The notes: generated by a model from the letters alone, not told the origin. A stretch of 64,000 nucleotides of DNA from Undaria pinnatifida (GCA_012845835.1 JABAKD010000021.1:2147685-2211684), one strand, 5' to 3'. Positions 36,146 to 46,927 are shown, numbered from the stretch's first letter. Numbers and translations are program-made.

Positions 36146-36727
36146 CCCCCGCCCGTCGATTTTGCCTACGCGTGAAGTGCCCTTGTTCTCGACATTCTCT
36201 TTCTGTCGTTGGAGCTGCACCATGATGCCCGTTATGTCTGCATCAAGGATAAACGTTTTTTCGGCTACACACAGTACCGTCGTGACAAACACGCTGCAAA
36301 GCAATGGCGCGAGCACGCACCCTTGCCTGAGACCTTGCCCCACGTCTAACTCATCCGAACACTGCCCATCATCCGACCGCGCGCATCCTTGCATGCCATA
36401 TTGGAATTGGCGGACGGCAGCGAGCATTCCCGGTGGGACACCACAACGAGCAAGGACATCCAACAGAAGGGTTCGGTCGACGGACTGAAATGCTTTCGTG
36501 AAATCGACAAAGCACAAGCACAACGGGGCGTCTTTTTTCCGCGTCAGTTTCTGCTGTTGTCGTACTGCGAATATTAAGTCAGCTGTCGAGCGTCGGGGTC
36601 TAAATCCACACTGTTCGTCCGGCAGAATGTTGTCGAGTTTGCAACAGTCACTCAGACGACCCACGATGACATTGAGGAGTCCTTTGCCGGTGTGAGCCAC
36701 GAGGGAGAGGCCACAAAAATTCCACAC
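35924..36727 (-). pseudogene. Central RT domain of the LINE, catalytic site lost
   Basis: The 267-codon frame carries RT motifs up to VGQGLRQGCVLAPLL, including the first catalytic Asp region CFVDFTKAF. Just before the second catalytic motif a GAG/GGA microsatellite (36083-36133 on the plus strand) has expanded and shifted the frame into a poly-Arg run. In the frame that continues the domain, the expected Y-A-D-D box reads LYAKER, so both catalytic Asp residues are gone. The enzyme is dead twice over. Confidence 0.75.
36083..36150. repeat. (CCT)n microsatellite plus poly-C, inside the LINE
   Basis: About 17 CCT units are followed by a run of about 16 C. It sits in a naturally Glu-rich coding stretch of the element, which probably seeded the expansion. 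Confidence 0.9.
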
Positions 36728-37230
36728 TCAGCCGATATTTCTTATAGAAAACCCCTTTAACCGTTGCGTCTTTCTACTGTTGCGGCATGACACACAACGA
36801 CGACGATATCGTAGACCTTTCCGAGAGTGTTCAATTCCCCTTCGTCGGCCAAAAACCTTCAAGAGCTCGGCCGGGAGGCCATCGGGCCTTACCGCCTTTC
36901 GGTTCGCCAACCCACGGATCGCCTCATCTACTTTACACCTAGATGATACATCGTCCAGTGGTCTGCACGGGGGGGCAATGCGTAAGGTCGTCCGCAATGC
37001 CAAGGTCAAGGGTCGGCGACTTGATGTTAAGCAGTTTATGAAACCATCTCACCCACCGCTCGCGGATATAGAGCATTTTTCCGCAGCAATCGTTTTTTAT
37101 CATTTTTGATGTCCTGCCAGTTAAACGTCTTCTTCCCCTCCGCACCCATTCTCTCCCTTCGCCCAGCTCAGTTCTTGTTAAAGTGCCAACAAGAAGGGGG
37201 CAGCAGTCCCGACACGCCACGTCCATCTGC

Positions 37231-38813
37231 TTTCCTACTTTGATGCCTACTCATGTGGGTTCGATACTAGCCCCACGATTTCCGCGGCGGTGACGCGACA
37301 CTGCGTCCGCAGACAAGGCTGCTGGTAAATAATAACCACGAGAAACTTTTTGCGTTGTCGCTGGTTTCATCGCCGGTCTAGCCATACCCGAGCGCTGGTT
37401 GACCGCACGAGTAACGCCACACACCCGACAAGTGGCTCTTTCACGTTTTGGGGAAACCTCAGGCTCGAGCACCACCCCAGACGGGAAGCAGCCGAGGGGA
37501 GGTCGGAGAACCCTAACTCCGAACAAGAGGAATGATCGCATCACGAAATGTGAGTATGGCAAGGCACTCACGAGAAAGTTACATATTAATACCTACTTCT
37601 GTCTCAGGAGCGGCTACACCCGAAAACAAAGTATTACTCATTGGTGCTGTCATCCATAAGCAAGAAAGCAGGCACAAGGTGCTGAAGTCCGTCTTACGAG
37701 CGGTCCTCGGAAGGGCGCAGTTAATCTTTCATGCGATTCACCGAAAACCTCACACCGATTCGCGCCTGGTGCAAGCAACGTCTGGGTGGTTGGTGAAAAC
37801 CCGACGTTCTTCGTCCGGCATAGTAGGGATGCGAGGGTCTATTGTCATATGACTGAGGCCATGCAAAAACTGAGTGAACGCCCCCCCATACAGCCTTTGG
37901 AATGGCAACGTCGACGCATGAGATCATCTCAAGTTTCTGCGACATGAAACATGAACAAAGAGAGAGGTCTGAATATATGTGCCTGCCCCTACGATGGACA
38001 TTTTATTATTTAGTTTTTTTTGTTTCTTTACATGCGATGAAGATAAAATTATGTGGAATATCATTTGCTGCAGTTATAGGTGCTTCGAACTTGGTTGTTT
38101 GAAACACGTGGTGCAGCTCTCTGTAGACCACCCTTATTAGTACACACCACGCACAATGCCGCGACGATTGAACCCCCCTCCCCCCTCACAGCCTTCATCA
38201 TTGTACCGTGGGCGCATGAGGTAACATTAGTTCGCTACGACAATAACGGGACATTGGCATAGAAAACTGCCCTTGACAGTACATGATGACTTACCCTTAG
38301 AGCTGCGTGTCTTACCCTTCGTTAGAGGGCCTGGCTAGACCGCCAGCAGAGCGCCCTTGCACAAAATACATCTCGCCTGAGATTGATCGTCATGGGATGC
38401 GCGCACGGTAGTGTTTTTTCTGGTGAAATATACTGCACAGCAGTATACCGAAGAGGAAATATATGTGATACAATATACCAGGTGTGCGTGGTTCTTAGCC
38501 TACGAGATGCCGGATTGGAGACAGACCCGATGCACTTCCCTCTTTTCAATACTTTCACAAAATGCAGAGCATGTTTGTTTTGGTAAGAGGCCTGGCATAC
38601 AAATGTAGGCACTCGAAAAATACTCCTAACGACGGGATCGCGTGGCATGCGTGACGGAGCACCACTGCTTTAGTGGCTGCAGGTGTTTTGGCTTACAGTT
38701 GCTCTGGTTATTTGTATCTGTTTCGAACCCGAGTCGGCTCGAATATATGGAGTTGTGTATGACCATGTGTGACCGGTTATCGGCGATGAAGAAACTTGCC
38801 GCAATATGACCGC
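37231..38813. other. No supported gene
   Basis: Frames of 100-110 codons occur on both strands at 37251-37571 and 37532-37852 and contradict each other. At 38700-38735 the minus strand carries GGGTTCGAAAC, a B box-like word without other tRNA parts. Confidence 0.35.
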
Positions 38814-39070
38814 GACGCATGCTATGGTACAACAACAAATGGGTGCACCAATTTTTATCGGAGCCTCTTCGCCCGAGAAATTATCTGCCCTACCCCCCGA
38901 TGAACATTCCCATGGCCGAGGCGCACCAGTCAAAATCCAGATTTCGAAACAATTATGTCATTCCAACGATGGTGGGTTAATGAGCAGCGTTCCCCTCCCA
39001 ATGTCACGTTTTTCGTCAGGATGAGAAGGCGCTTGAATTGCTTGTGACAACTGCTCGTAAATGGAGGCTT
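38814..39070. mobile_element. Probable degraded MITE family 1 copy
   Basis: It begins GACGCATGCTATGGTACAAC, a close match to the family TIR. GGGTTAATGAGCAGCGTTCC matches the core of the copies at 9618 and 47644. The other terminus is not clear. Confidence 0.4.
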
Positions 39071-39402
39071 TTTGGGGCGCTAGCGTCTCTCGGGATCAGC
39101 TTCTTCCTCGTCCTCATCGCAATAACTTCCATCGGATATTTCTGACCGTTGATGAAGGGGAACCATAGGGTTTTCGAGGAATGACCCTCCTGGTTCGCTC
39201 GGATGATGAATCCGGGGGCGGTGAAATTGTATTCTGTGCTGTTGAGTTCCGCTCTCCAGGCGGCTTGTGATTGTTGCAGTGAATCATTCGCGAGCACAGA
39301 TGAAGCAATTTTTCGCTTAACTCTCGAAAATGCCTTCACCAGTATACTTACGATTCTCACACGAGCGAAACCATGGTTGAAGCGACCGCCGTATTTCAAC
39401 AC
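39016..39402 (-). CDS. Unassigned 128-codon frame
   Basis: The composition is protein-like (for example TAPGFIIRANQEGHSSKTLW) and the frame is uninterrupted, but I recognise no domain. Its 5' end abuts and its 3' end overlaps the degraded MITE. A plus-strand frame overlaps it at 39203-39445. It may be an exon or chance. Confidence 0.25.
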   Translation of the reverse strand: MLKYGGRFNHGFARVRIVSILVKAFSRVKRKIASSVLANDSLQQSQAAWRAELNSTEYNFTAPGFIIRANQEGHSSKTLWFPFINGQKYPMEVIAMRTRKKLIPRDASAPKSLHLRAVVTSNSSAFSS

Positions 39403-39493
39403 TAGTCAGGACATTGGGCTAAATCAGACGGTCCCCAATTGGTAGTATTACTGGGGACACTATGGGTATCCGATTGCCGTCACGACTGTTTAG

Positions 39494-39880
39494 GCGAGTG
39501 AATCAAGCGGTGAACGTTACACTTTGGAACTGACGGGAACAATTTTGCCCCTAATTGTTGTAAACGCGGTTCTTGCTATCGCGCTCGTTATGAAGGGGCT
39601 GACGGTCCTTGCACCGATACGCAATTGCTTTGTCCCGAATCCGTTAGCCCCGCGATACCCCGTAGGCCAAAATGAGCCCACGCGGCGATGGGACAACCTC
39701 GCAGAATCTTGTCTGCCTTCTCTACTGGTTGTGTGGGGCATTGAGTACGTGGCCACTTCACTGACATACCTTCTTGTTAGCTCTTGGCGTGGACGTCATA
39801 ATGGATGGCAGGCCTTGATTGTCGTGACTGTTATTAGCTACGCCGGATTGCTTGTTTCCATGTTGCCGGGATATTTATAG
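39494..39880 (+). CDS. Probable last exon of a multi-span membrane protein
   Basis: The exon begins after a GACTGTTTAG acceptor and runs open to a stop at 39880. It reads ASESSGERYTLELTGTILPL and continues with hydrophobic spans around IVVNAVLAIALVMKG, LPSLLVVWGIEYVATSLTYLL and ALIVVTVISYAGLLVSMLPG. That gives three predicted transmembrane segments with short polar loops (NEPTRRWDN, SSWRGRHNGW). There is no ATG at a sensible start, so it is a 3' exon. Upstream exons are not resolved. The family is not recognised; a transporter, channel or tetraspan-like protein are all possible. Confidence 0.4.
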   Translation, partial: ASESSGERYTLELTGTILPLIVVNAVLAIALVMKGLTVLAPIRNCFVPNPLAPRYPVGQNEPTRRWDNLAESCLPSLLVVWGIEYVATSLTYLLVSSWRGRHNGWQALIVVTVISYAGLLVSMLPGYL

Positions 39881-40877
39881 TGGCCGACAAAAACATTCTG
39901 GGAACGAGATTTGAAGCTTTTGCCAAGCCTTTAGTCGATGTTTCGAGAGACAACCATAGGGTTGCATGCTGAATTGTGGCGTGTGTGTTTCGCCATTTTC
40001 TAGTTTTGTGGATAGGCTATCGTCAGTTTCTTAGGGGGCAACTAGGCCACTACTAGCTGGAGGCAGCCGTTTCGTCCGTGCCGGGTATGAAGAATTGACG
40101 TCAAGCCGAATCAAGCGTAAGATATACGGAATGTTGAACAAATCACATCAATGGTATTGGTGTGTCTCCGGTGAGGTGCTGACCTTCTGTCAAAAAACAA
40201 TCCTCCGACCTCGAAACCCCCTGCACGACAGCAGTCCCAAACGACAACAACCTCTCGTACCTTCTCCCATTCAGTTTTATGATGACTTGTTTCATTCACC
40301 GGCAATGGCCAATTAAGCAACCCAGTTAATGATTGAAGACCCTTGCGCAAATGCCGCCAAACAGCGCAGCGGGGACTCTTAATAGTGCCTGTTCAAAAGT
40401 CCGCACAGGCGTCTGAGACGATAGAGGTAGCATCGGTTTGGTAAGAACATTTCCTCAACGTGGAGATGATTCTCCCCAAGTCGTCCGAACCTAAATTTGT
40501 AATAGTCAGCCGACACGTTTTCGTACCCAACCCATGAGTCTCATGATCGAGTCGGGCTCTCGGTTTACTCTCATTTATATGTCAGTTTGTGGGTGACGCA
40601 CGGAGACCATAGTTAGGCCACCACACCCACAGAAGTCAAAACGGTGAACCCCTGCCGTGGCACATGTCCGAACGGCGTCTATTTCGCTCTCCATTGCGCC
40701 GTTGGAATCGCTTTGCACCACAGCAACTCTACAACGCCCTTATTCCCAATACCTCCTAGTTTGGGTTCCCTCGATTGAGTACTGCTATATCAAACACTCT
40801 GGCAATACTGGTAGAGTCCACTGTCACTTTCGCGGATTTCAATATTCAGTTGGTATGGCCCCGAAATTATCGCATAT
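39881..40877. other. No supported gene
   Basis: Only short frames. A 74-codon frame at 40657-40881 runs up to the next candidate exon and may belong to the same gene. Confidence 0.3.
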
Positions 40878-41147
40878 TTGAGTGTCACCCGGATAAAGTG
40901 CTCATCCAATGAGGGAACGACTTGGTTCTGCGTTCGGCATGGGTTTTTCGCACGGTCGAACACTCGGGACGGAACTTTCCAGTCACTTTACGTGGAGAAC
41001 ATACCGATGACATGCCAACCTGAAGACAAATCTGGTTGTGAGGTTGATTTCACATTTCGAAGACGCCTGTTGGCGCTACAACTGTTTTCGGACTCCAACA
41101 GAGGCGTAAACTGTCTACGTATTAGTATTTCGTTACCCACTTGTCAG
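40878..41147 (+). CDS. Candidate exon with spaced cysteines
   Basis: The frame reads RIKCSSNEGTTWFCVRHGFF, then MTCQPEDKSGCEVDFTFRRR and SISLPTCQ. It ends exactly at a GTAAGT donor. A possible acceptor (TTTCAATCCAACAG) ends at 41331, but in the phase set by this donor the next exon stops after seven codons. The Cys spacing suggests a secreted or extracellular segment. No family is recognised. Confidence 0.3.
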
Positions 41148-42550
41148 GTAAGTACGGGCCGCCAATTGTTCCACCAGTCTTCAACTCCAAGGGCGCACCG
41201 AGGCGGGCTCATTGTACGTCGAACTGGTTCATTGACTGTGAGCCGGTGTGTTTACAGTCTAGGGTGTTGTATCGATATCGCCTCCTATGGTGTGAAGTAT
41301 TTCTGTTTTCGATTTTCAATCCAACAGGGACGACCTCGAAAATTTCTTTAGAGCGATATGAGCGCGAAACCTCATCCCGGTGGGAGTGGGTCTCGGTTTG
41401 GAGAGTTTGCGTGGAAGACGTAGCACTAAGGAAGCTGTTGTAACTTAGAGGAAAACGGACGTTGTCGACCGGTCGACCCATGGCGATGGTGACTCAGTCG
41501 TTGCTCAGGTAGTCCCAGACATCGACAATCAAACAACCCCGGGAGACGAAAGGTTCGCGCTGGTCGTCTGGTGATCGAGTGTGATGATGGCCCATATATT
41601 CCAAATGCAATTGTTCCGGCCTACGGAAGCCATGTCGAATGGCGGACGCCGGGTGGTGATGCTTAAAAACGCAAAAGTAGCCCATGGCCGAGCAAGCAAG
41701 AGTTCCTAGGGTCCCACTTAGAAGCCGTTTCGGTTACGGAATATTTAATGTTTGTCTCCCCTGGTTGTCTTCTTCGAGGTTATACTTCTGTCTCTGTCCA
41801 TGTTGGCGAAACTCCGACACGCCTCGCGGGGGTGGGGCTATCTGATCCGACGTGTTGGCGCGCGGTGCTGCTATGTATGGTCTGATTGAGCAACAAGCAA
41901 AAAATAAGCTCGCAGTAAAGCTACCTCTGCGGCGCACTTATTGAATATTTCATCGTTAAATGGACGAGATGTCCGGGTGATGTTGTGCACTCATGTCCCC
42001 CGAGTCAGTGAAAGAGGTTCATCCTTTGACGAAGCACCACATATAACGTTGGACGAGCACTTAATTGTGACGCCTTTCAATGCTCCCCCACGTGATGTCA
42101 ATGACCCACATGCTGTTGACAATCCCGTGGCTTGGGTTGGGACGCTTGAGGACATAGCCCTTGATACTTATGGCTATTTTTGATCCTCAAGCCGCTGGTG
42201 ATGACGCCCCTGGCCGTGGTTATGATGCTTCGACATTGTCAAACGATGGTAGTCCAGACCCCAGAGGGTGTTAATGCTCATCGATAACGACGGCAATAGA
42301 ACAACTCCAGGCGTGCATGCTCCACTGACGCCAGCGCTAACCGTCTATTCTATCAGAGTCGAAGATACCGTGCTGCTTGGAACTATCATCCCTTTGGATA
42401 GTTTCATTTCCAAACTTAGATTCCGGTGACGTAGCAGCACAACGACCTATTTCCTCTCAGGATGGCGAATGTTGTCAGCCTCAACGCCAGGGGGGAAGAT
42501 GAAAAGTGGAGCCTAGCGATGAAACAACCCACCTTAGACACCGAACTTGA
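41148..42550. other. Possible coding fragments rich in Asp and Pro
   Basis: Translations of 41450-41540, 41941-42183 and 42180-42260 contain DVVDRSTHGDGDS, FNAPPRDVNDPHAVDNP and DPQAAGDDAPGRG, recalling the candidate exon at 13.7 kb. Frames are broken, so this may be a decayed gene of that type. Confidence 0.25.
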
Positions 42551-42997
42551 TCATTCGTGGCGGTCCGGGTGACGCTCCTGTCGCACAGGATCGCAGTTGC
42601 GTTTTCTCGTTGGCGTTTGGTTCATGTATGGCATCATGCCTAACGCCGCCTTGAAAGTGCCATTGTCCACCTCATGAGACACTGCTTCTCTCGGCTGAAA
42701 GTAGTTACCGCCGTCTTTTGTTGCTGTTCTTGTGAGTGCAAAAACATCCCCCTTCTGCAATTGGATATTTTCCTGGCGGGTTTTCACCTTTTGAAGTTCA
42801 AGCAATACATCCTCTGTGCGTGTGTGTAGTAAAATAGCGTACGTGCAGTTCGACACACGTGCAGGCAACTCTAGATTTATCAGAAACGGCAACCGTACTG
42901 CAATTACTGAACCCCAAGAGGCTATTGTGGATACAACTTTCAATCGCGCGCGAAATTTCGTCCGGCTTGCCACAGCAATCCCTCTAGAAACCAACAT
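42551..42997 (-). CDS. Unassigned 148-codon frame
   Basis: This is the longest frame in its neighbourhood. It has protein-like wording such as LLHTRTEDVLLELQKVKTRQ, which could form an amphipathic helix. The first 76 codons of a plus-strand frame overlap it. No domain is recognised and no splice context is evident. Confidence 0.25.
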   Translation of the reverse strand: MLVSRGIAVASRTKFRARLKVVSTIASWGSVIAVRLPFLINLELPARVSNCTYAILLHTRTEDVLLELQKVKTRQENIQLQKGDVFALTRTATKDGGNYFQPREAVSHEVDNGTFKAALGMMPYMNQTPTRKRNCDPVRQERHPDRHE

Positions 42998-43572
42998 GAA
43001 TGCTGTTGGAAGGCAAGAGAAAAGTTCAGCACTGAAGAAAGCTTAACGTCGTCTCCATCACAAAGAGACTTCACTGTTACTGTTCAGCTGGGCAGAGAAG
43101 ATGGACCACAACTTTGATCAGGCCACCACGATCTTTGTCAAAAACATGATACTTGTGCACTCGAGGCGCATGATTTGAATCTTAACTCCTGTGGTATGTT
43201 GTGCGCCTCCGTCGTTCATCGTTTTCGCCCGTACTCTCCGTCAAGCGGTAGGCGAGATGCAAGCTGTTCGTGCTTGTCCATGCTATTGTTTTCTGGTTAG
43301 CTTCTGCATTGGGTATTCTAAGCGCTCCTCACAAACGAAATATCTAAAACCACGCGAAACTTTAATATGCAGAACGTTAAACCGAGCTATTGTATAATCA
43401 TTTTTGTGTGATTTCTGGTTTGTTGCTGTCTAGGACACCATAAAGACACATCTTCATAAACGTAATGGGGCGTACACTTGACTGGATGGACGTCTCTACT
43501 AAGACCATTCGTCATACTTGTCGCGAAGTTGGGGAATTATCAGCATGTCTCCCTGTCCTTCAGTCCTTCAAG
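42998..43572. other. No recognisable gene
   Basis: Short frames only, AT-rich. Nothing supported. Confidence 0.4.
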
Positions 43573-43853
43573 CGGTCGGTCGGTCGGTCGGTCGGTCGGT
43601 CGGTCGGTCGGTCGGCAGGTATGTCGGTAGGTAGGTTGGTAGCTAAGTAGGTTGAGTAGGTAGGTAGGTAGAGAGGGAGGTTGGTAGAGAGGTAGATAGG
43701 TAGATAGGTAGGTAGGTAGGTAGGTAGGTAAATAGGTACGTAGATAGGTAGGTACGTAGGTAGGTAGGTAGGTACGTAGGTAGGTAGGTAGGTAGGTAGG
43801 TAGGTAGGTAGGTAGGTAGGTAGGTAGGTAGGTAGGTAGGTAGGTAGGTAGGT
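43573..43853. repeat. (CGGT)n then (GGTA)n tetranucleotide microsatellites
   Basis: About ten CGGT units at 43573-43614 pass through a transition zone into a long, interrupted GGTA array up to about 43853. The two units differ by one base, so the second probably arose from the first by mutation and expansion. Translation as Ser-Val-Gly-Arg repeats is an artefact. Confidence 0.95.
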
Positions 43854-44408
43854 CCGTCCGTTATTCAGTCTCGGTGGGATGATCTGTCGGCCGGATGATT
43901 AGTCGAACGGTCGTTCAGTCAGTGCGTCTGTTGGTCCGACGGCCGGTGCGTTAGTGGGCAGATAGGGAGCGGCGGTGTTTTGCACGCTGGATGGTAACAA
44001 TTTGCTTAAGCCGAGCTTCCGAGAGACGCAAGCTAGAGTAGAGATGCACCCTTTTTGTTGGGTTTCTGAGACTACTGTCTCGAGGAGCCCCACTATCCCT
44101 CCCAAAATCCATTTTGGGGGAATGTAAGGAAAAAACGCGGGATGAACAATCGGATGGCTTAGATATACGACGTTTATTCCTGTAAAAATCATTGAAATAA
44201 CAACGAATTTGGGTTAACAGGTTCCATCAGTCAGGATTTGTTTCAGCAAAGAAGAGCTACCTTCTATCGTTCCACGCGTTAAGACCTGTAGTTCATGCTT
44301 CGGTGGCGCCTTGTCGTCCTTGGCCTGTCGGTCTCGCCGCCGTAACATGGTACACTTTTTGTTTGAGTGCCACACCTTCGTGGTATCTGCGAGTTTAATG
44401 CAGAACGG
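43854..44408. other. No supported gene
   Basis: Frames on the minus strand at 43899-44192 and 44214-44489 are uninterrupted but unlike known proteins, and the second runs into the MITE. Nothing further. Confidence 0.35.
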
Positions 44409-44645
44409 ACTCAAACCACGGTAGGGGTTAAAGTTTGCGGCGTGGCCAAGTGAGCTCCTCCTGTGAGGAACTACCTGTTCGTGAAGCACTTTGACGAGTA
44501 CACAATACTGTAGGACTAAGGCATTGATTGAGCTTGGTCAGGTTGTTCGAACGGATGCCTAGGAAGTCATTTTTCGTGTGAGATTTTGAGTTCCTCATGT
44601 GAGGAACTCAAGGACTGTCTGCTTCACTCGTACCGTGGGATGGCG
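44409..44645. mobile_element. MITE family 2, copy c
   Basis: The left end matches CCACGGTAGGGGTT and the right end TACCGTGGGATGGC, inverted with respect to each other. Inside are two hairpins: a perfect 22-bp palindrome at 44588-44609 (arms GAGTTCCTCA) and an imperfect one at 44451-44472. The family motif GGAAGTCATTTTTCGTG is present. Other copies: 56032, 61902 and 63802. Confidence 0.65.
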
Positions 44646-44737
44646 GTTTCGTCCTTTATAGATATTCGATAAACTTGCCCGCATTTTCCAAGGCCTGACG
44701 GAAGCGCGTACGACCTCAGAGTCTCGTTTCTTCATGC

Positions 44738-45040
44738 GTGTTTATTTTTCATGGTGGGCTGGTTCACGGGGGTGGCAGCTGGTTTTGGTTTTGCCTGGTG
44801 TTTTTTTGCCTCATCGTGTTTTCGCCATTGCTCCAAGCACGAATTAAAGCGATGAGTACGTCATTGTTATATCCGACGATACGTATATGTTCCCCGTTAA
44901 ACTCAGACGCAAACGCTTCTGACGGCCTTGCAATGAAGATGGTGTACGTACACGCCTCAAATGCCAAGGCTGCGGTGGATGCAGCAGTCCCATTCCCGAA
45001 AACGGGTTTGAGCCACTCGCGACAAATACTCCGTACCTAA
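44738..45040 (+). CDS. Candidate exon, function unknown
   Basis: The second half of this frame is protein-like (NASDGLAMKMVYVHASNAKA) and follows a possible acceptor CATTGCTCCAAG near 44837. The hydrophobic first half is probably intron read-through. It could belong with the frame at 45233. Unrecognised. Confidence 0.2.
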   Translation: MFIFHGGLVHGGGSWFWFCLVFFCLIVFSPLLQARIKAMSTSLLYPTIRICSPLNSDANASDGLAMKMVYVHASNAKAAVDAAVPFPKTGLSHSRQILRT

Positions 45041-45232
45041 CAGACAAAAACACACCTGGCTTTGTTTTGCGCAGTGTGGTTACCGCCCCGTGGAAGGTTT
45101 ATGTCTCAAATTACCAACGCTGCACACTAAGACGTAATATGGCAACAGAACAGGAGCGCTACTCGCGCGAATGGCGCCGAGTCACACTGTCAACACCCCC
45201 CCCCCTCCCGATGTGACTCCTCAGACAGGGTT

Positions 45233-45583
45233 ATGGCTACACTTACTTTGACCAATGCTACAATAGAGGGGGGGGGTCCTTTTCTGAGGGATGTTTTTGG
45301 CAGTGCCCCTGAGCCACGGGGTCGAGCGACGTACCATACCTCCTGTTCCGTCGCAGTCTTAAGCTTGGGTGCATTCACTGCTCGTACGGTGGCGTATTGG
45401 GAATTAAGTCATGTCACTGCTGGTCATCTTGGGGACTTCCTGGTACGGAATTGGGCGAACCAACGATCGAGTGGTGGCGACGCGGATTTAGTACGCTGTC
45501 TTGCCGGTTCTACTCATGACGCATGCTACGGTAGTGGTATACCTTTTATTGGCTATTCGTTGATGAGGGACGGCGCTCCTTAA
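45233..45583 (+). CDS. Unassigned frame whose 3' end is MITE sequence
   Basis: The ATG at 45233 opens a 116-codon frame (TLTLTNATIEGGG, FLRDVFGSAPEPRGRA, ELSHVTAGHLGDFLVRNWA) that looks like a real exon. From codon 96 on it reads into the left terminal repeat of the MITE at 45518: THDACYGSG is encoded by the TIR and the stop lies inside the MITE. Either the MITE truncated a gene or it supplies its last codons. No domain recognised. Confidence 0.35.
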   Translation: MATLTLTNATIEGGGPFLRDVFGSAPEPRGRATYHTSCSVAVLSLGAFTARTVAYWELSHVTAGHLGDFLVRNWANQRSSGGDADLVRCLAGSTHDACYGSGIPFIGYSLMRDGAP

Positions 45584-45770
45584 CCCAAAATCGGCGGAAA
45601 TACGACTTTTTCCCTATGATTCTCGTTGTGTGCCTAGGGCATGAGACAATTTTCATCCGGGGTGGCCGTTTGTTTTTTCTTCAAATATCAAGTCTTCGCA
45701 GAAATCTCAAGCACCCAAAATTGAGGAACCTCAGAGAAAAAAGGGGTGAACCTCCTTCGTAGCACGTGTC
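45518..45770. mobile_element. MITE family 1, copy c
   Basis: GACGCATGCTACGGTAGTGG at the left and CTCCTTCGTAGCACGTGTC at the right form the TIR. The core CTCCTTAACCCAAAATCGGC matches the copy at 4684 in the same orientation. Length is 253 bp. Confidence 0.8.
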
Positions 45771-46927
45771 TGATCTGATCTGTGGTGTTTTCGTAGGTGC
45801 GAAGCCAACCTTTCTGGGGAATAAAGCTGGCGACCTTGTTGAACCTGCCGTCGGCATCCCGAACATTCGGCGACTGTTCGTGGACTGGCTTTTCGGCGAC
45901 AGTTTTCCGTGATGTCGTAAACATTCGTATACGGTTCTGAATGTTTTCACGGCGGCCCCACCCGGAGGTGATGACAGCGGACGCAAACGTGAGAACGACA
46001 AGCTTCCGTCATTTTCTTGACTTCGTAGGATACGCGTCACTGGAAACGTTGTAGCAAAAAAGAAAGGAGGAATCGGCAGGAAGAACATAGAACGTCCTTG
46101 TTTATTCTCGTTCGGGATACCTTTCCAAGAAAGATTAAGACTTAGACGGCGTTTGTCGTCAAGCGTGTAGTGGGTTCATGATTAAGACGTGTCGCTCGAG
46201 CGGGGTTGCATGATTGACCAACGACGTCGCGTTGGTGACGGGACTCCCTATTCAACAATGGCTTCAGTGTGCTGTCCTTCTTGTGCAAAACGACCTATTG
46301 CTGCATAGCTAGATTATGAGTTTTAATCGTAGGGTTGGATTTTTTGTATATTCCAAATAGGGGGTCGATGTTAAGTTTCATGAAACTTTTCACATTTTCT
46401 GCAGCGGCGCTGACGCTGTCGCGCGCTCTAAAACAACACCATGAAAGGACAACCCAGCGACACCAATATAGGCAGTGCTCCAGACAGGTTCTTTCCTGTG
46501 TGGTGTGGTGTGGCGGACACACCAAGGTGGTTCGGAACATCGTGTCAGCACGGAACAGAGCTTAGATTGCCTGTGTTAACATTGACCCTGGGTATGAAAC
46601 TGTTAAATACCTACCGTGTAATGAAGCGACACTATACTCTATAGAGGAAGGGGACCTGGTATCCACAGCAAGTGATCATTGCATTCGGTTGACATGGATG
46701 TGGTTCTCGGTTCGATTGTTGTACGTGTGTGTAACAATGTGTTTCCGACGCTGTTTTCGAGTGCCTAATAATCACTCTTACGTTACGCGTTGTCAAACGG
46801 CGCACCATTTATAGTTTGAAGACTAGCTCGTACAATAATAACACTATTCCGTATAAATTGTCTGGTCGTAGTGCAGTCCAGCAATATGCTGAATGAGATG
46901 CCTACCAGATGCTTCACGTGGTTGTTC
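45771..46927. other. No supported gene
   Basis: A minus-strand frame at 45681-46088 starts outside and ends inside the MITE and is unlike known proteins. Other frames are short. Confidence 0.35.

Larger units (their letters stand above)
35205..37230 (-). mobile_element. Dead LINE (non-LTR retrotransposon), RT to C-terminal region
   Basis: Read on the minus strand, consecutive frames give the RT domain of a LINE. RWVRWFHKLLNIKSPTL leads into a segment ending AVRPDGLPAELLKV, then ILPDEQCGFRPRRSTADLIF, CFVDFTKAFQSVDRTLL and GLRQGCVLAPLLCSVF. After the catalytic region come FAYLGRVISANRDLSV and a C-terminal part with GALVGGRGYSGGQEED and WFQPVENRSESFMRDW. At least five frame changes and several stops break it. 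The 5' endonuclease part is absent, giving the 5' truncation typical of LINEs. No Poly(A) tail is obvious; G-rich sequence follows instead. Confidence 0.85.

Noticed and set aside
43465-43650. Frame with SVGR repeats
   Set aside because: Translation of the CGGT microsatellite.
43573-43853. CRISPR-like or telomeric array
   Set aside because: Simple tetranucleotide repeats with no spacers; neither a CRISPR layout nor a telomere unit. No CRISPR array was seen anywhere in the window.
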